64,000 bases of DNA. Source: Vibrio ruber DSM 16370 (GTDB lineage: Bacteria > Pseudomonadota > Gammaproteobacteria > Enterobacterales > Vibrionaceae). The DNA is taken from assembly GCF_900163965.1 (NCBI RefSeq), contig NZ_FULE01000034.1:1-64000 (forward strand). The letters are read 5' to 3'. Every line of letters starts with the position of its first letter. The stretch's first letter is position 1. The position numbers and the translations under genes are program-made. The notes beneath the pieces are model-generated. The model saw nothing but the letters and a program-made list of their open reading frames with translations, had not been told where the DNA came from and did not search any database. Positions 1-10,922 of this stretch are shown here, in pieces.

Positions 1-232
<232 letters not shown>

Positions 233-496
233 ATGCAACATTGCATTATCAGATATAGAGCTCTCATGGATTTTTTCAAGGTATCTTTTTATCTCAGGTG
301 CAGACTGTTGGGGACTATGTGAAAAGAAACCCATAATCTTTATTATATATTGAGTTGCTACATGCATAATCATTGAATGGCCAACTGAATCTCTCGCTCA
401 ATCGTTGTACCGATATAATCATTGAAAGCGTCCTGTCATTGCTTCAATTCATTTCTCTGTCTCTTCGGTAGGAGATAATGCACCCAAATTGTTCAT
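233..496 (-). pseudogene. Degraded unidentified gene fragment next to the IS3 end
   Basis: On the minus strand a frame starts at 496 (MNNLGALSPTEETEK), meets an in-frame TGA, continues IEAMTGRF and is then best read in a shifted frame (NDYIGTTIEREIQLAIQ). A further open stretch, MIMHVATQYIIKIMGFF onward, runs to position 233, where it is cut by the IS end. One stop and at least one frameshift, together with protein-like composition, suggest a decayed gene interrupted by the IS. I do not recognise the family. Chance open reading is possible. Confidence 0.3.
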
Positions 497-585
497 CGGG
501 GAGAACGCTGACAGTTAAATCTCTCTTACGCCCTCAACAGCAATGAGGAAAAATGATACTATCTGCTGAAAAAGAGGAAGTCAGT

Positions 586-918
586 ATGCCCCATTTTCGA
601 TTTCGTGCGGTGGAACCGCAAACCGTTCAACACCTTTCTAAAACATTGGTGGATGAGCTACAGTCCCCGATGAATGCTCCCCGTGAAGATTTTACATTCG
701 AATACATCTACACCACTTTTTTCCAAGAGGGTGAGGTCGCTCCAGCTTATCCGTTTGTTGAAGTCTTGTGGTTTGATCGAGGCCAAGAGACTCAGGATCG
801 GGTCGCGCAAATTATTACGCAACAGGTTCGAGGGGTGATAGGAGAAGAAGTGGATGTCGCTGTGATTTTTACTGCACTCTCCCAGAAAGATTATTATGAT
901 AATGCTCAACATTATTGA
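586..918 (+). CDS. DUF1904 family (tautomerase-superfamily-like) protein
   Basis: The product is 110 residues and starts MPHFRFRAVEPQTV. The length and sequence match the DUF1904 family, which is placed in the 4-oxalocrotonate tautomerase superfamily, where the proline exposed after Met removal is the catalytic base. Pro-2 is present here. The start at 586 is preferred over the upstream ATG at 553 because GAGGAAG lies just before it and because a Pro-2 start fits the family. Substrate is unknown. nfsA follows 25 bp downstream on the same strand, so the two may be co-transcribed. Confidence 0.75.
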   Translation: MPHFRFRAVEPQTVQHLSKTLVDELQSPMNAPREDFTFEYIYTTFFQEGEVAPAYPFVEVLWFDRGQETQDRVAQIITQQVRGVIGEEVDVAVIFTALSQKDYYDNAQHY

Positions 919-943
919 TTGATACAATGGAGACAAGTTTAAA

Positions 944-1666
944 ATGAATCCAGTTATTGAAACGATTCGGGGACATCGCTCGATTCGTTCCTTTGAAGAG
1001 AGACCGCTGACAACAGAGCAGATGGATACCATTATTGCTTCTGGGATTGCAGCGTCTTCTTCAAGTTTGTTACAAACCGTCTCTATCATTCGAGTTACGG
1101 ATCAGGAGAAGCGACGAGTCTTAGCTGAACTGGCGGGTAATCAATCCTATGTTGCCAGTGCGGCAGAATTTTTAGTGTTTTGCATCGATTATCAACGTCA
1201 TGCTTCGCTGAATCCAGATGTTCAGTTAGAACATACGGAGCTCACCTTGATTGGTGCGATAGATGCCGGGATTATGGCGCAGAACTGCTTGCTGGCAGCA
1301 GAATCGATGGGCTTGGGTGGCGTTTATATTGGTGGATTGCGCAATGCACCGAAAGAAGTCGATGAATTGCTGGGGTTACCGCAATATACCGCAATTTTGT
1401 TTGGTATGTGTTTGGGATATCCGGCTCAGGATCCGGAACTGAAACCACGCCTGAGCCCCGAAGTGATTGTTCATGAGAACTGCTATCAGCCACTAGATCT
1501 GGCGATGATTACGGAATATGACCAGCAGATGGAAAAGTATTATCAGCAGCGTTCATCCAATACGAAGCAGCAAGCATGGTCCGATCAAGTCACAACTAAA
1601 CTCAGTAAAGAGCAACGACCTTATATTCGGGATTACCTGAACAGTAAAGGATTAGCAAAAAAATAG
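944..1666 (+). CDS. nfsA: Oxygen-insensitive NADPH nitroreductase / flavin reductase (NfsA/Frp type)
   Basis: This 240-residue protein fits the NfsA/Frp group of FMN-dependent nitroreductases, which reduce nitroaromatics, quinones or flavin with NADPH. The N-terminal IRGHRSIRSFEERPLT is the FMN-phosphate-binding segment typical of the family. GLGGVYIGGLRNAP and GMCLGYP are further family motifs around residues 125-165. The C-terminal region is rich in Lys and Gln, as in Vibrio Frp. Length matches the family (about 240). It follows the DUF1904 gene closely. An IS4-family element has landed about 35 bp after its stop, so its native terminator may have been disturbed. Confidence 0.88.
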   Translation: MNPVIETIRGHRSIRSFEERPLTTEQMDTIIASGIAASSSSLLQTVSIIRVTDQEKRRVLAELAGNQSYVASAAEFLVFCIDYQRHASLNPDVQLEHTELTLIGAIDAGIMAQNCLLAAESMGLGGVYIGGLRNAPKEVDELLGLPQYTAILFGMCLGYPAQDPELKPRLSPEVIVHENCYQPLDLAMITEYDQQMEKYYQQRSSNTKQQAWSDQVTTKLSKEQRPYIRDYLNSKGLAKK

Positions 1667-1771
1667 CAGCCAACCTATTTTAGGTCGGGACAAACAATAA
1701 AAAAGCCCAATTTAAAATTTAATGCCGATCGTTTAAGAAAACTTGAATGATCCTAGAGTGGCCTCATAATC

Positions 1772-1802
1772 GGTCTCAGAGTAATTTCTGAGGCCGTTTT
1801 TT
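1772..1802 (+). terminator. Terminator-like hairpin immediately before the transposase start codon
   Basis: GGTCTCAGA (1772-1780) pairs with TCTGAGGCC (1787-1795) around a 6-base loop and is followed by GTTTTTT. The run of T ends at 1802 and the transposase ATG begins at 1803. This has the full form of a Rho-independent terminator but lies upstream of the gene inside the element. It would stop transcription entering from nfsA, and it leaves no room for a Shine-Dalgarno sequence. Confidence 0.7.
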
Positions 1803-3125
1803 ATGTCTGAATTTTCTCGCGAGTTACAAATCGCAGCTGAATTTCATTACCCTGAATCAATCGATTCATTTCAGAAAAATATTCCTATTGAATGGATTTG
1901 TGAAGCAGTAAAGCAAACTGGCCGTGCTGCGGTTAGAAAACGAAGATTTCCTGCGGAACAAGCCGTTTGGCTGGTGTTGGGGATTGGGCTAATGAGAAAC
2001 CACTCTATCAGCGACGTCTGCGATAAGCTTGAACTGGCCTTTCCTGATTCAAAGGGGGAACTTCCCCCTCTTGCGACTAGCAGTATTGTGAAAGCAAGGC
2101 AGCGTATCGGTTTTGAACCATTACGTTACTTATTCCATACCACCGCGACTGAGTGGGAAAAAGAAGATACCGCGACCTCAGTTTGTGGGCTGAAGGTTTT
2201 GAGTGTAGACGGAACTCAATTCAGGGTGCCTGAAACAAAAGATAATCAACAATTTGGCTATAGAAGTGCCACATCCACATTCCCTTCTGTATTAGCCGTC
2301 ACATTAACGTCTACCCGAACTCATTTGGTATCCGATGTGGCTTTTGGCCCGATAACCAATAGTGAAATATCTTACGCTCAGCAACTTGTTGGCTCTGCGC
2401 CAGATAACTCACTCACTCTTTTTGATCGTGGTTTCTTATCAGCGGAGCTTTTCCAATCATGGCGCGGAGCTGGCAAGAATATCCATTGGCTGACACCAAT
2501 CAAGAGTAAGTTCAGATATGAGGTTCTGGAGGAGTACTCTCCCTATGACAAACTCATCAAAATGCCAGTCTCTCCTCAAGCTCAAAAAGAATATCCTCAT
2601 CTGGGACAAAACTGGCAAGCTCGCTTGGTACTCATTCCTGAGCCAAAAGGAGAAATCAAAGGCTTCATCACATCAATGGAATGCCCGGAAACCTATCCAT
2701 TGAAGGAGATTGTCAAAGTATACTGGGAACGCTGGGAAATTGAGCAAAGCTACGGTGAGCTGAAACAGAATCAACTGGACAACACTACTGTTCTTAGAAG
2801 TCAGAAAGCGGAAGGGATTTATCAAGAGCTCTGGGGAGTTTTTATCTCTTACAATCTTGTCCGCTTAGAAATGAAAAGGATGGCAGAGTATTACGGTGTG
2901 GAACCACTCAGAATTAGCTTTATCAATGCGCTAAGACTGATACAAGATGAGTTTTTATGGTGTTCTGGCCGTACACCAGGGACGGTACCAAAGAAACTTC
3001 AAAACCTGAGAGAGAATGGCAAACGGTTCATCTTACCAGAGAAGAGAAAACGCAAACCGATACCAAGACAGGTACTCTACAAAGCCCCTCGTTATCCCTA
3101 TAAGAAAAGAGTCGCTCGCTGTTAA
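1803..3125 (+). CDS. IS4-family DDE transposase
   Basis: A 440-residue transposase of the IS4 family. The catalytic residues are all visible: Asp-136 in VLSVDGTQF, Asp-208 in LTLFDRGF, and the YREK signature Y(2)R(3)E(6)K as Tyr-307, Arg-310, Glu-314 and Lys-321 in YWERWEIEQSYGELK. The frame is intact from ATG to stop and the C-terminus is strongly basic, so the enzyme could be active. No ribosome-binding site precedes the ATG, which sits directly on the T-run of a terminator-like hairpin. That arrangement suggests expression is held very low. Confidence 0.9.
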   Translation: MSEFSRELQIAAEFHYPESIDSFQKNIPIEWICEAVKQTGRAAVRKRRFPAEQAVWLVLGIGLMRNHSISDVCDKLELAFPDSKGELPPLATSSIVKARQRIGFEPLRYLFHTTATEWEKEDTATSVCGLKVLSVDGTQFRVPETKDNQQFGYRSATSTFPSVLAVTLTSTRTHLVSDVAFGPITNSEISYAQQLVGSAPDNSLTLFDRGFLSAELFQSWRGAGKNIHWLTPIKSKFRYEVLEEYSPYDKLIKMPVSPQAQKEYPHLGQNWQARLVLIPEPKGEIKGFITSMECPETYPLKEIVKVYWERWEIEQSYGELKQNQLDNTTVLRSQKAEGIYQELWGVFISYNLVRLEMKRMAEYYGVEPLRISFINALRLIQDEFLWCSGRTPGTVPKKLQNLRENGKRFILPEKRKRKPIPRQVLYKAPRYPYKKRVARC

Positions 3126-3227
3126 GCGAGCGGCATTACAATTTAAAATTGGGCTTTTTCGTGAACAAGCTGATGGCTGTCATTTCACACAAAGTGTCAT
3201 TCCACACAAAGATAGTAGGCTGAATTA

Positions 3228-4884
<1,657 letters not shown>

Positions 4885-4916
4885 TGCTTCTATTCCAAAT
4901 CTGATCACAAGTCAGG

Positions 4917-4939
4917 CCGATACCACCTGATGGTATCGG
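4917..4939 (-). promoter_or_regulatory. Perfect 9-bp hairpin in the trhP leader
   Basis: CCGATACCA (4917-4925) and TGGTATCGG (4931-4939) form a perfect stem around a 5-base loop, about 30 bases before the trhP start. There is no following T-run on the minus strand, so it is not a classical terminator. It could be a protein-binding palindrome or an mRNA 5' stem-loop. Function unknown. Confidence 0.4.
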
Positions 4940-5069
4940 AGGGGGCGAATTTTACGTCAAAACAAGTTGTGATCCTAGCTTTGTTTCGAGGATTTCGCGG
5001 TAAATTCCGGAGGAACGCGAGGTGATTGAAAATGGTGACATGACCGCATGGATAGTGTCGGAAAAATCA

Positions 5070-5104
5070 AAGCCAGAAGTCGGGGAACCAACTTCTGGCT
5101 TTTC
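5070..5104. terminator. Terminator downstream of rdgC
   Basis: AGCCAGAAGT (5071-5080) pairs with ACTTCTGGCT (5091-5100). T-rich tails are present on both sides (TTT on the plus strand; TTTGATTTTT on the minus strand). It lies just after the end of rdgC on the minus strand and upstream of trhP. Confidence 0.8.
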
Positions 5105-5131
5105 AATCATGAAGTGTGAGTCAAATCAGTG

Positions 5132-6043
5132 TTACTCGGCTTCAGGCAAGCCACCTAATGCTTCAAACAGGTTCGGCAGAAAAGCACTGAGCTCACCGCA
5201 CATCAATGAGAAATCCGCATCGAAGCGAGCGGCACGATCTTCGCGGGGAATATCTTCGTTGTGATCTTTCAAATCATCGCTGTATTGGACTCTTTTCAGG
5301 CTTGCATCGTCAGCCAGTACGAACGTGATTCGTTCTTGCCAGCTGAGTGCCAGCTTGGTCACCACTTTATTGGCAGTGATGTGACTCATAATTTCGTCAC
5401 TGGTCAGATCCTGTTTTTTACAGCGCACGACGGCACCATCTTCCAGTAAGGATTTGAGTTCGGCTTCATCTTGCAATTGAAAACCTGCCGGTAACTCTCC
5501 GCCCTGAACCCACTCGGTGAGCGTCGTTTCGACAGCATTTTGCGGAATAGCCGGAATCACCGGCAGACTGCCCATGGTTTTACGCAGCAAGGCGATCACC
5601 TCTTCGGCTTTTTTATAACTGCCTGCATCGACCACGATTAACCCCAGTGAAGGCAAAATCAACAAATAGGTATATTGGCTTTTGCTAAACGCACGGGGGA
5701 GCAGGTCAATGATGATATCTTCTTTGAGCGTATCTTTTTCTTTCTTTTTGATGGGGCGGCCTTCTTCCGCTTCCAGCGTTTCTACCTTACTCGCAAGAGA
5801 ATCTTGAATCACGGAGGCTGGCAAGAGCTTTTCTTCTTTTCTGGCACATACAAGGATGCGGTCTTCAGAAACATGGGTCAGCATATCACCATCTTTTCCC
5901 ATCACACTTGTCCAGCCGAATTTCTGCTTATCCTGACTGCCGCACGGTGTAAAGCGGAATTCATGAAGTTGTTTTTCCAGTTGATCGGCATTGAAGCGGA
6001 TATCGCGGTTTACACGATAAACCATACAGTTTTTAAACCACAT
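5132..6043 (-). CDS. rdgC: Recombination-associated protein RdgC
   Basis: A 303-residue RdgC, a ring-forming DNA-binding protein that coats duplex DNA and limits RecA-driven recombination. The start [15 protein letters not shown] and the ending [15 protein letters not shown] are characteristic. Length matches E. coli RdgC (303). Internal motifs such as [16 protein letters not shown] and [17 protein letters not shown] are typical. It is transcribed divergently from phoB and ends at a good terminator. Confidence 0.93.
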   Translation of the reverse strand: MWFKNCMVYRVNRDIRFNADQLEKQLHEFRFTPCGSQDKQKFGWTSVMGKDGDMLTHVSEDRILVCARKEEKLLPASVIQDSLASKVETLEAEEGRPIKKKEKDTLKEDIIIDLLPRAFSKSQYTYLLILPSLGLIVVDAGSYKKAEEVIALLRKTMGSLPVIPAIPQNAVETTLTEWVQGGELPAGFQLQDEAELKSLLEDGAVVRCKKQDLTSDEIMSHITANKVVTKLALSWQERITFVLADDASLKRVQYSDDLKDHNEDIPREDRAARFDADFSLMCGELSAFLPNLFEALGGLPEAE

Positions 6044-6262
6044 AAAGTCTCTCTTGTCCCATAATCAAGGGCAAACATCATAGGCGAAAAGCCGATAAAT
6101 GTCTCAGTCGATTTGCAATCTCTGGCACTGGTTAACTTTTGGAATGCGGTGCCCCTGTTGTGACGACATAAATATTTTCGATAAACATCAATGAGGAAGG
6201 TGTCGCGGCACAGCACTTATCTGTGAACTTGCGACGAAAGTTATGTGAAAATTTGTTTTCAA

Positions 6263-6296
6263 AGGTCACAAAAGTGTCATAATTATTTTTAATAAT
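6263..6296 (+). promoter_or_regulatory. Pho box and -10 of the phoB promoter
   Basis: AGGTCAC (6263-6269), AAAA, then GTGTCAT (6274-6280) form two 7-bp direct repeats with a 4-base spacer, the arrangement bound by phosphorylated PhoB. Ten bases downstream, TAATAAT (6290-6296) is a good -10. There is no -35 hexamer, as expected when PhoB replaces it. This supports autoregulation of phoBR and the following pstS. Confidence 0.75.
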
Positions 6297-6336
6297 GCAG
6301 AGCGTTGATAGAAAAACAAACAAAGGCTAATCGGAT

Positions 6337-7026
6337 ATGTCCAGAAGGATTCTTGTGGTTGAGGACGAAGCACCCATTCGCGAAATGTTATGCTTTGTGC
6401 TTGAACAAAAAGGTTATCAGGCGGTTGAAGCTGAAGATTATGAGACCGCAATTAACAAACTCGCAGAACCTTTCCCTGATCTTGTTTTACTTGATTGGAT
6501 GCTTCCCGGAGGAAGTGGCATTAATTTTATCAAGCATATGAAACGAGAAGAGTTGACTCGAAATATTCCGGTCGTAATGTTGACGGCCCGCGGTGAAGAA
6601 GAAGATAAAGTCCGGGGGCTCGAAGTCGGTGCTGATGATTACATTACCAAACCCTTTTCTCCGAAAGAGTTAGTCGCCCGGCTCAAAGCGGTGATTCGTC
6701 GCGTCACTCCGACAGCATTGGAAGATGTGATTGATGTACAGGGGCTCAAGCTTGATCCGGTATCTCATCGGGTGACGGCCAATGACAAAGCGCTGGACAT
6801 GGGGCCGACAGAATTTAAGCTACTGCATTTCTTCATGACACATCAAGAGCGGGTCTATAGCCGTGAACAGTTATTGAATAATGTCTGGGGAACGAATGTT
6901 TATGTCGAAGACCGGACGGTGGATGTTCATATTCGTCGCTTGAGAAAAGCACTGGAAGATGCCGGACACGATAAATTAGTGCAGACGGTTCGCGGTGCCG
7001 GATATCGTTTTTCAACGAAAGCATAA
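6337..7026 (+). CDS. phoB: Phosphate regulon response regulator PhoB
   Basis: A 229-residue OmpR/PhoB-type regulator. The receiver domain (about 1-120) shows acidic residues at 9-11, the phosphorylated Asp-53 in [10 protein letters not shown] and the conserved Lys in [10 protein letters not shown]. The winged-helix domain (about 130-229) has [28 protein letters not shown] and the ending VRGAGYRF. Once phosphorylated by PhoR it activates Pho-box promoters under phosphate limitation. It has its own Pho box upstream, and phoR follows after 38 bp. Confidence 0.97.
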   Translation: MSRRILVVEDEAPIREMLCFVLEQKGYQAVEAEDYETAINKLAEPFPDLVLLDWMLPGGSGINFIKHMKREELTRNIPVVMLTARGEEEDKVRGLEVGADDYITKPFSPKELVARLKAVIRRVTPTALEDVIDVQGLKLDPVSHRVTANDKALDMGPTEFKLLHFFMTHQERVYSREQLLNNVWGTNVYVEDRTVDVHIRRLRKALEDAGHDKLVQTVRGAGYRFSTKA

Positions 7027-7064
7027 CTGATGATTGCTCGGTTGAAGAATTGTAGAGGAGTGAG

Positions 7065-8366
7065 ATGGTCGAACGTCTAACTTGGAAAAGGCTGGCTTGG
7101 GGGCTGGCTTTTTTTTACTGTCCTTGGTTACTTGTCGGTTGGATCTTTGGCTACATGCCTTGGTTGCTACTGATCGCAACTGCCATTCAACTACTCTGGC
7201 ATCTGGGAAATCAAGTCCGTCTTTCTGCCTGGCTGTGGGATGAGCGTCGTTTAGGGCCGCCATCCGGCAAAGGGCAGTGGGAATATCTGTTTAACGGCAT
7301 CTATCACCTGCAACAGCATCAGCGTAAAAAACGCAAAGAGTTGACCAACCTGATCCGCCGTTTTCGCAATGGTGCCGAATCGTTGCCTGATGGTGTGGTC
7401 GTTTTTCGTGATGAAGGGAATATCGTCTGGTGTAACCGTCTGGCTCAGAACCTGCTGGGGTTTCGTTGGCCGGAGGATGAAGGTCAGCCAATATCCAATC
7501 TTTTGCGGGCTCCCGATTTTATTAAATATCTTGAAAAGAATGATTTTACCGAACCACTGGAAATTCACTCACCGCTGAATGTTGATCGCATGTTGGAGTT
7601 GCGAATCGTGCCTTACACTAAAGGCGAGCATTTATTGGTGGTGCGCGATGTGACTCAGTTGAAACAGCTGGAAGGTATGCGGAGAAACTTTTTTGCCAAT
7701 GTCTCCCATGAGCTACGGACGCCAATGACCGTTCTCCAAGGGTATCTGGAGATGACTGAAGACCCGGATATGCTGGGCGGCCCGATGTGGGAGAAGGCGC
7801 ATCAGGTCATGACTGAGCAGTTGAGCCGGATGAACAGTTTGGTCAATCAGTTACTGACGTTATCGAAGATCGAAGCGGCACCGATGCATGAGCTGGATGA
7901 GGTGGTTGATATTCCGGCGATGCTCAAGGTTCTCGAAAAAGAGGCGATGAGTCTTAGCGGCGACAATCAGCATCAGTTACATTTTGAAGTGGATCAAACC
8001 CTGAAAGTTTTGGGGGATGAAGATCAGCTCAGAAGCGCGGTCTCTAATCTGGTTTATAATGCGGTGAAATACACCCCGCCCAAGGCAGAGATTCGTGTGC
8101 GCTGGTATAGCAGTTATCAGGGCGCATGCCTGGAAGTTGAAGATTCAGGGGAAGGAATTGCTCCGCAGCACTTACATCGTCTGACGGAACGGTTTTACCG
8201 GGTTGATAAAGCACGTTCCCGTGATACCGGTGGCAGCGGGCTCGGGCTGGCAATCGTGAAACATGCGCTCTCTCACCATGACTCACATCTTGATATCCAT
8301 AGTGAAGTTGGTGTCGGAAGCCGGTTCTCTTTTGTATTACCCAAACGTCTGGTTGTTCAGTCATGA
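7065..8366 (+). CDS. phoR: Phosphate sensor histidine kinase PhoR
   Basis: A 433-residue membrane histidine kinase. Two hydrophobic segments at the N-terminus (about residues 8-48) anchor it without a large periplasmic domain. A cytoplasmic PAS region follows (about 95-200, with [17 protein letters not shown]). The dimerisation domain carries the phospho-acceptor His in [10 protein letters not shown] (near 214), and the ATPase domain has [15 protein letters not shown] and [13 protein letters not shown]. It phosphorylates or dephosphorylates PhoB according to signals from Pst and PhoU. A strong GAGGAG precedes the start. Its stop overlaps the pstS start (ATGA). Confidence 0.96.
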   Translation: MVERLTWKRLAWGLAFFYCPWLLVGWIFGYMPWLLLIATAIQLLWHLGNQVRLSAWLWDERRLGPPSGKGQWEYLFNGIYHLQQHQRKKRKELTNLIRRFRNGAESLPDGVVVFRDEGNIVWCNRLAQNLLGFRWPEDEGQPISNLLRAPDFIKYLEKNDFTEPLEIHSPLNVDRMLELRIVPYTKGEHLLVVRDVTQLKQLEGMRRNFFANVSHELRTPMTVLQGYLEMTEDPDMLGGPMWEKAHQVMTEQLSRMNSLVNQLLTLSKIEAAPMHELDEVVDIPAMLKVLEKEAMSLSGDNQHQLHFEVDQTLKVLGDEDQLRSAVSNLVYNAVKYTPPKAEIRVRWYSSYQGACLEVEDSGEGIAPQHLHRLTERFYRVDKARSRDTGGSGLGLAIVKHALSHHDSHLDIHSEVGVGSRFSFVLPKRLVVQS

Positions 8367-9337
8367 GTCAGTTCAAACGCTGGTTATGGGGTTTTATGAT
8401 CTGTTGGTGGAGTGGTTGGTCGCTTCAAGCCGCAGCATTACCCGAGTCGTTGCCTCAGTACCACAAGCAGGTTGGTGTCTCCGGCAGTCTGTTGTCTGTG
8501 GGGTCCGATACACTGGCCGGTGTCATGTCTTTGTGGGTGGAAGCTTTTCAGGCTTACTATCCGAATATCAATATCCAAGTTCAGGCGTCCGGCTCTTCGA
8601 CGGCACCGCCGGCATTGACTCAGGGAACGGCACAATTAGGGCCGATGAGTCGTGTGATGAGGCACCGGGAAGTCAGCGCATTCGAACAAGCATATGGTTA
8701 TCAACCAACGGCTTTACGTGTGGCGATTGATGCCATCGGTATTTTTGTCCGGCAGGACAACCCCATTCAGGGGCTCAGCTTTGAGCAGATCGACGCGATG
8801 TTTTCGACCACGCTGCGATGCGGGGAGACTCAGCATCTGACGCGCTGGTCACAGTTAGGCATACAGGCGAGCTGGGCGCGACGCGCGATTCAGTTATTTG
8901 GCCGTAATTCGGTGTCAGGGACTTACGGCTATTTTAAAAATCACGCCCTGTGTGGCGGCGATTTCAGCCCGAGAGTCAATGAGCAGCCCGGTTCAGCTTC
9001 TGTGGTACAGTCGGTTGCCTCGTCGATGAATGCTATCGGTTATTCCGGCATTGGCTATTCGGTTTCCGGGGTTCGTTTGATACCGATATCCCGACAGGGA
9101 AGCGATTATACTTTCCCCAGCCGGGATAATATTTTATCCGGAGATTACCCGTTATCACGCTATCTCTATATCTATATTAATAAGAATCCGGAACGGCCAC
9201 TCTCGCCGGTTGAGGAAGCGTTCATCCGATTTATTTTTTCTCAGGAAGGGCAGGTGTTAGTCGCTAAAGATGGGTATGTCCCGGTGTCGCCAAAAATCGC
9301 TGAGCAAGAACTGGCGAAAGTCGGTTTATTCAATTGA
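8363..9337 (+). CDS. pstS: PstS-family phosphate-binding periplasmic protein
   Basis: A 324-residue secreted substrate-binding protein of the PstS family. A signal peptide spans about residues 1-25, with a Trp-rich hydrophobic core. Phosphate-ligand motifs [19 protein letters not shown], and [13 protein letters not shown] are visible. The gene overlaps phoR by 4 bp, so it belongs to the phoBR transcript and not to the pstCAB operon, which lies 4 kb away beyond ppx-ppk. Another pstS elsewhere in the genome is possible, so assignment as the main phosphate receptor is inference. Confidence 0.82.
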   Translation: MSQFKRWLWGFMICWWSGWSLQAAALPESLPQYHKQVGVSGSLLSVGSDTLAGVMSLWVEAFQAYYPNINIQVQASGSSTAPPALTQGTAQLGPMSRVMRHREVSAFEQAYGYQPTALRVAIDAIGIFVRQDNPIQGLSFEQIDAMFSTTLRCGETQHLTRWSQLGIQASWARRAIQLFGRNSVSGTYGYFKNHALCGGDFSPRVNEQPGSASVVQSVASSMNAIGYSGIGYSVSGVRLIPISRQGSDYTFPSRDNILSGDYPLSRYLYIYINKNPERPLSPVEEAFIRFIFSQEGQVLVAKDGYVPVSPKIAEQELAKVGLFN

Positions 9338-9359
9338 GCTGGTTGATTCAATCGATACA

Positions 9360-9400
9360 AAAAACGATGACATTTCAATACTGCCATCGTTTTTCGTTTT
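9360..9400. terminator. Bidirectional terminator between pstS and ppx
   Basis: AAAAACGATG (9360-9369) pairs with CATCGTTTTT (9385-9394). Runs of T follow on both strands (CGTTTTTCGTTTTT on the plus strand; CGTTTTTTG on the minus strand). It sits between the converging pstS and ppx genes. Confidence 0.8.
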
Positions 9401-9419
9401 TCATATACCGTCGGAGTCT

Positions 9420-10922
9420 TTAAAAGCTCAATGTCCAACCGATATTTTCCCAGTATTGTTGCTCGCTGAGTAGATCGGCATGAAGCAGTTTATTGTTCTC
9501 CAGCCATTCGGGATCATGGCTGGAGAGCGTCCAGACGTTGTCATCTGCCGTCAGAAATATTTCCGGAAGTAAATCATCACTTCTTTGTCCGTTCAGAACG
9601 ATCGCCAGCCTGAGAATACGGATCAGCCGGACGATCTGTTTTTTCTTGTAGAGAGTGAAATCCGGCATTTCGTTGAGCTTTAAAGCCTTTCTCTGGAAGC
9701 GGGCTAATGTTGAGAGTACCAATTGTTGCTCGCTGTTAAACCCCGGCATATTGGTATAGCGCAGAATATATTCAGAATGACGGTGGTATCCTTGCAGGCT
9801 AATACTCAAACCAACCTCGTGTAACAGCGCACTCCATTCCAGCAAATCGACCAACTCATGTTCCTGAGCTGAAAGATCGCCGCCTTGATGGATCTGCTCA
9901 AAAAATTGCCGTGCTAATCCTTTGATTTTAGCGGCATGCTCCAGATCAACACGGTGTTTCTGAGCGAGACTCTCTGTTGTTCTCAGACGAATATCCGAGC
10001 ACTTAAAGCGGTCTTCCATTTCATACAACAGACCTTCTCTGAGTGCACCTTGTGAAAAATGCATCTCTTTGATATTCAGATCTTTTAAAATGGCATAAAG
10101 AATTGCAACGCCTGCGGCAAATACTGGTTTTCTTTCGTCATTGAGTCCCTTGATATCTAAGTCTTCAATTTGTGTTTTTTCACAGAGCTTGTCGATCAGG
10201 TTTTCCAGTCGCTCGATTGTGATGATGCCATCGTCATAACCAATCCCGATCAACACTTCCCGGACTGCTTTGATGGTTCCTGACGAGCCAAATGCACTTT
10301 GCCAGCCTTTTTTGCGATACTGCCGGGCGACCGATTCCAGCTTTTGTTGCGCGGCCACGAATGCTTGGGAAAACCGCTTTTTGGAGAGTTTTCCTTGGGA
10401 GAAGAAACGCTGATTGTAACTGACACATCCCATCTGAAGACTATTGACGAGCTGTGCTTCGAATCCCTGACCTATCACCATTTCCGTACTCCCGCCACCA
10501 ATATCAACGACAAGCATGGAGTCCGATTGTGGTTGGGTATGAGCTACGCCCAGATAAATCAGTCGGCCTTCTTCCATACCGGGAATCACTTCTATCGGGT
10601 AGGGCAGAATGGCCCGGGCACGTTCAATGAACTTCTGAGCATTGGCTGCCTGTCGTAAGGTATGAGTTGCCGCGATACGAACATTTTCAGGCGCGAAGCC
10701 CTGAATGCGTTCAGCAAACATTGCAAGGCAATCCAACCCGCGGGTCATTGCTTCGGCATCGAGCTTTTTATTGTCGTCCAATCCTGATGCCAGCCGGACG
10801 CGCTGTTTATGGCGGCTGACCAGTTGAAGATCTTGATCGATGACTTGCGCGACGACCATGTGGAAACTGTTTGAACCTAAATCAATTGCAGCGATATGTC
10901 GGGGTTCATCGGGTGTTTTCAT
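9420..10922 (-). CDS. ppx: Exopolyphosphatase Ppx
   Basis: A 500-residue exopolyphosphatase, which removes terminal phosphate from polyphosphate chains. It shows the sugar-kinase/HSP70-like nucleotide fold motifs [13 protein letters not shown] at the N-terminus, [14 protein letters not shown] (near 145) and [10 protein letters not shown], with an HD-like C-terminal region ([16 protein letters not shown]). Length fits the Ppx/GppA family, nearer to Ppx. Its start overlaps the end of ppk by 17 bp, so the two are translationally coupled on one transcript. Confidence 0.94.
   Translation of the reverse strand: MKTPDEPRHIAAIDLGSNSFHMVVAQVIDQDLQLVSRHKQRVRLASGLDDNKKLDAEAMTRGLDCLAMFAERIQGFAPENVRIAATHTLRQAANAQKFIERARAILPYPIEVIPGMEEGRLIYLGVAHTQPQSDSMLVVDIGGGSTEMVIGQGFEAQLVNSLQMGCVSYNQRFFSQGKLSKKRFSQAFVAAQQKLESVARQYRKKGWQSAFGSSGTIKAVREVLIGIGYDDGIITIERLENLIDKLCEKTQIEDLDIKGLNDERKPVFAAGVAILYAILKDLNIKEMHFSQGALREGLLYEMEDRFKCSDIRLRTTESLAQKHRVDLEHAAKIKGLARQFFEQIHQGGDLSAQEHELVDLLEWSALLHEVGLSISLQGYHRHSEYILRYTNMPGFNSEQQLVLSTLARFQRKALKLNEMPDFTLYKKKQIVRLIRILRLAIVLNGQRSDDLLPEIFLTADDNVWTLSSHDPEWLENNKLLHADLLSEQQYWENIGWTLSF

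Larger units (their letters stand above)
1700..3159 (+). mobile_element. Complete IS4-family insertion sequence
   Basis: An element of about 1.46 kb bounded by imperfect terminal inverted repeats. The left end, from about 1700, reads AAAAGCCCAATTT...TAATGCCG. The right end, read in reverse from about 3159, gives AAAAGCCCAATTTT...TAATGCCG, so the arms agree over roughly 27 bp with few mismatches. It holds one full-length transposase. I see no clear target duplication (left flank ACAAACAATA, right flank CGTGAACAAG), so the exact outer bases are uncertain by one or two. It sits between the converging 3' ends of nfsA and yfhL, where it breaks no gene. Confidence 0.85.

Noticed and set aside
3181-3211. 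Two near-identical copies of CATTYCACACAAAG after the IS4 element
   Set aside because: Only two imperfect copies of 14 bp with no known motif; too little to claim a functional repeat.
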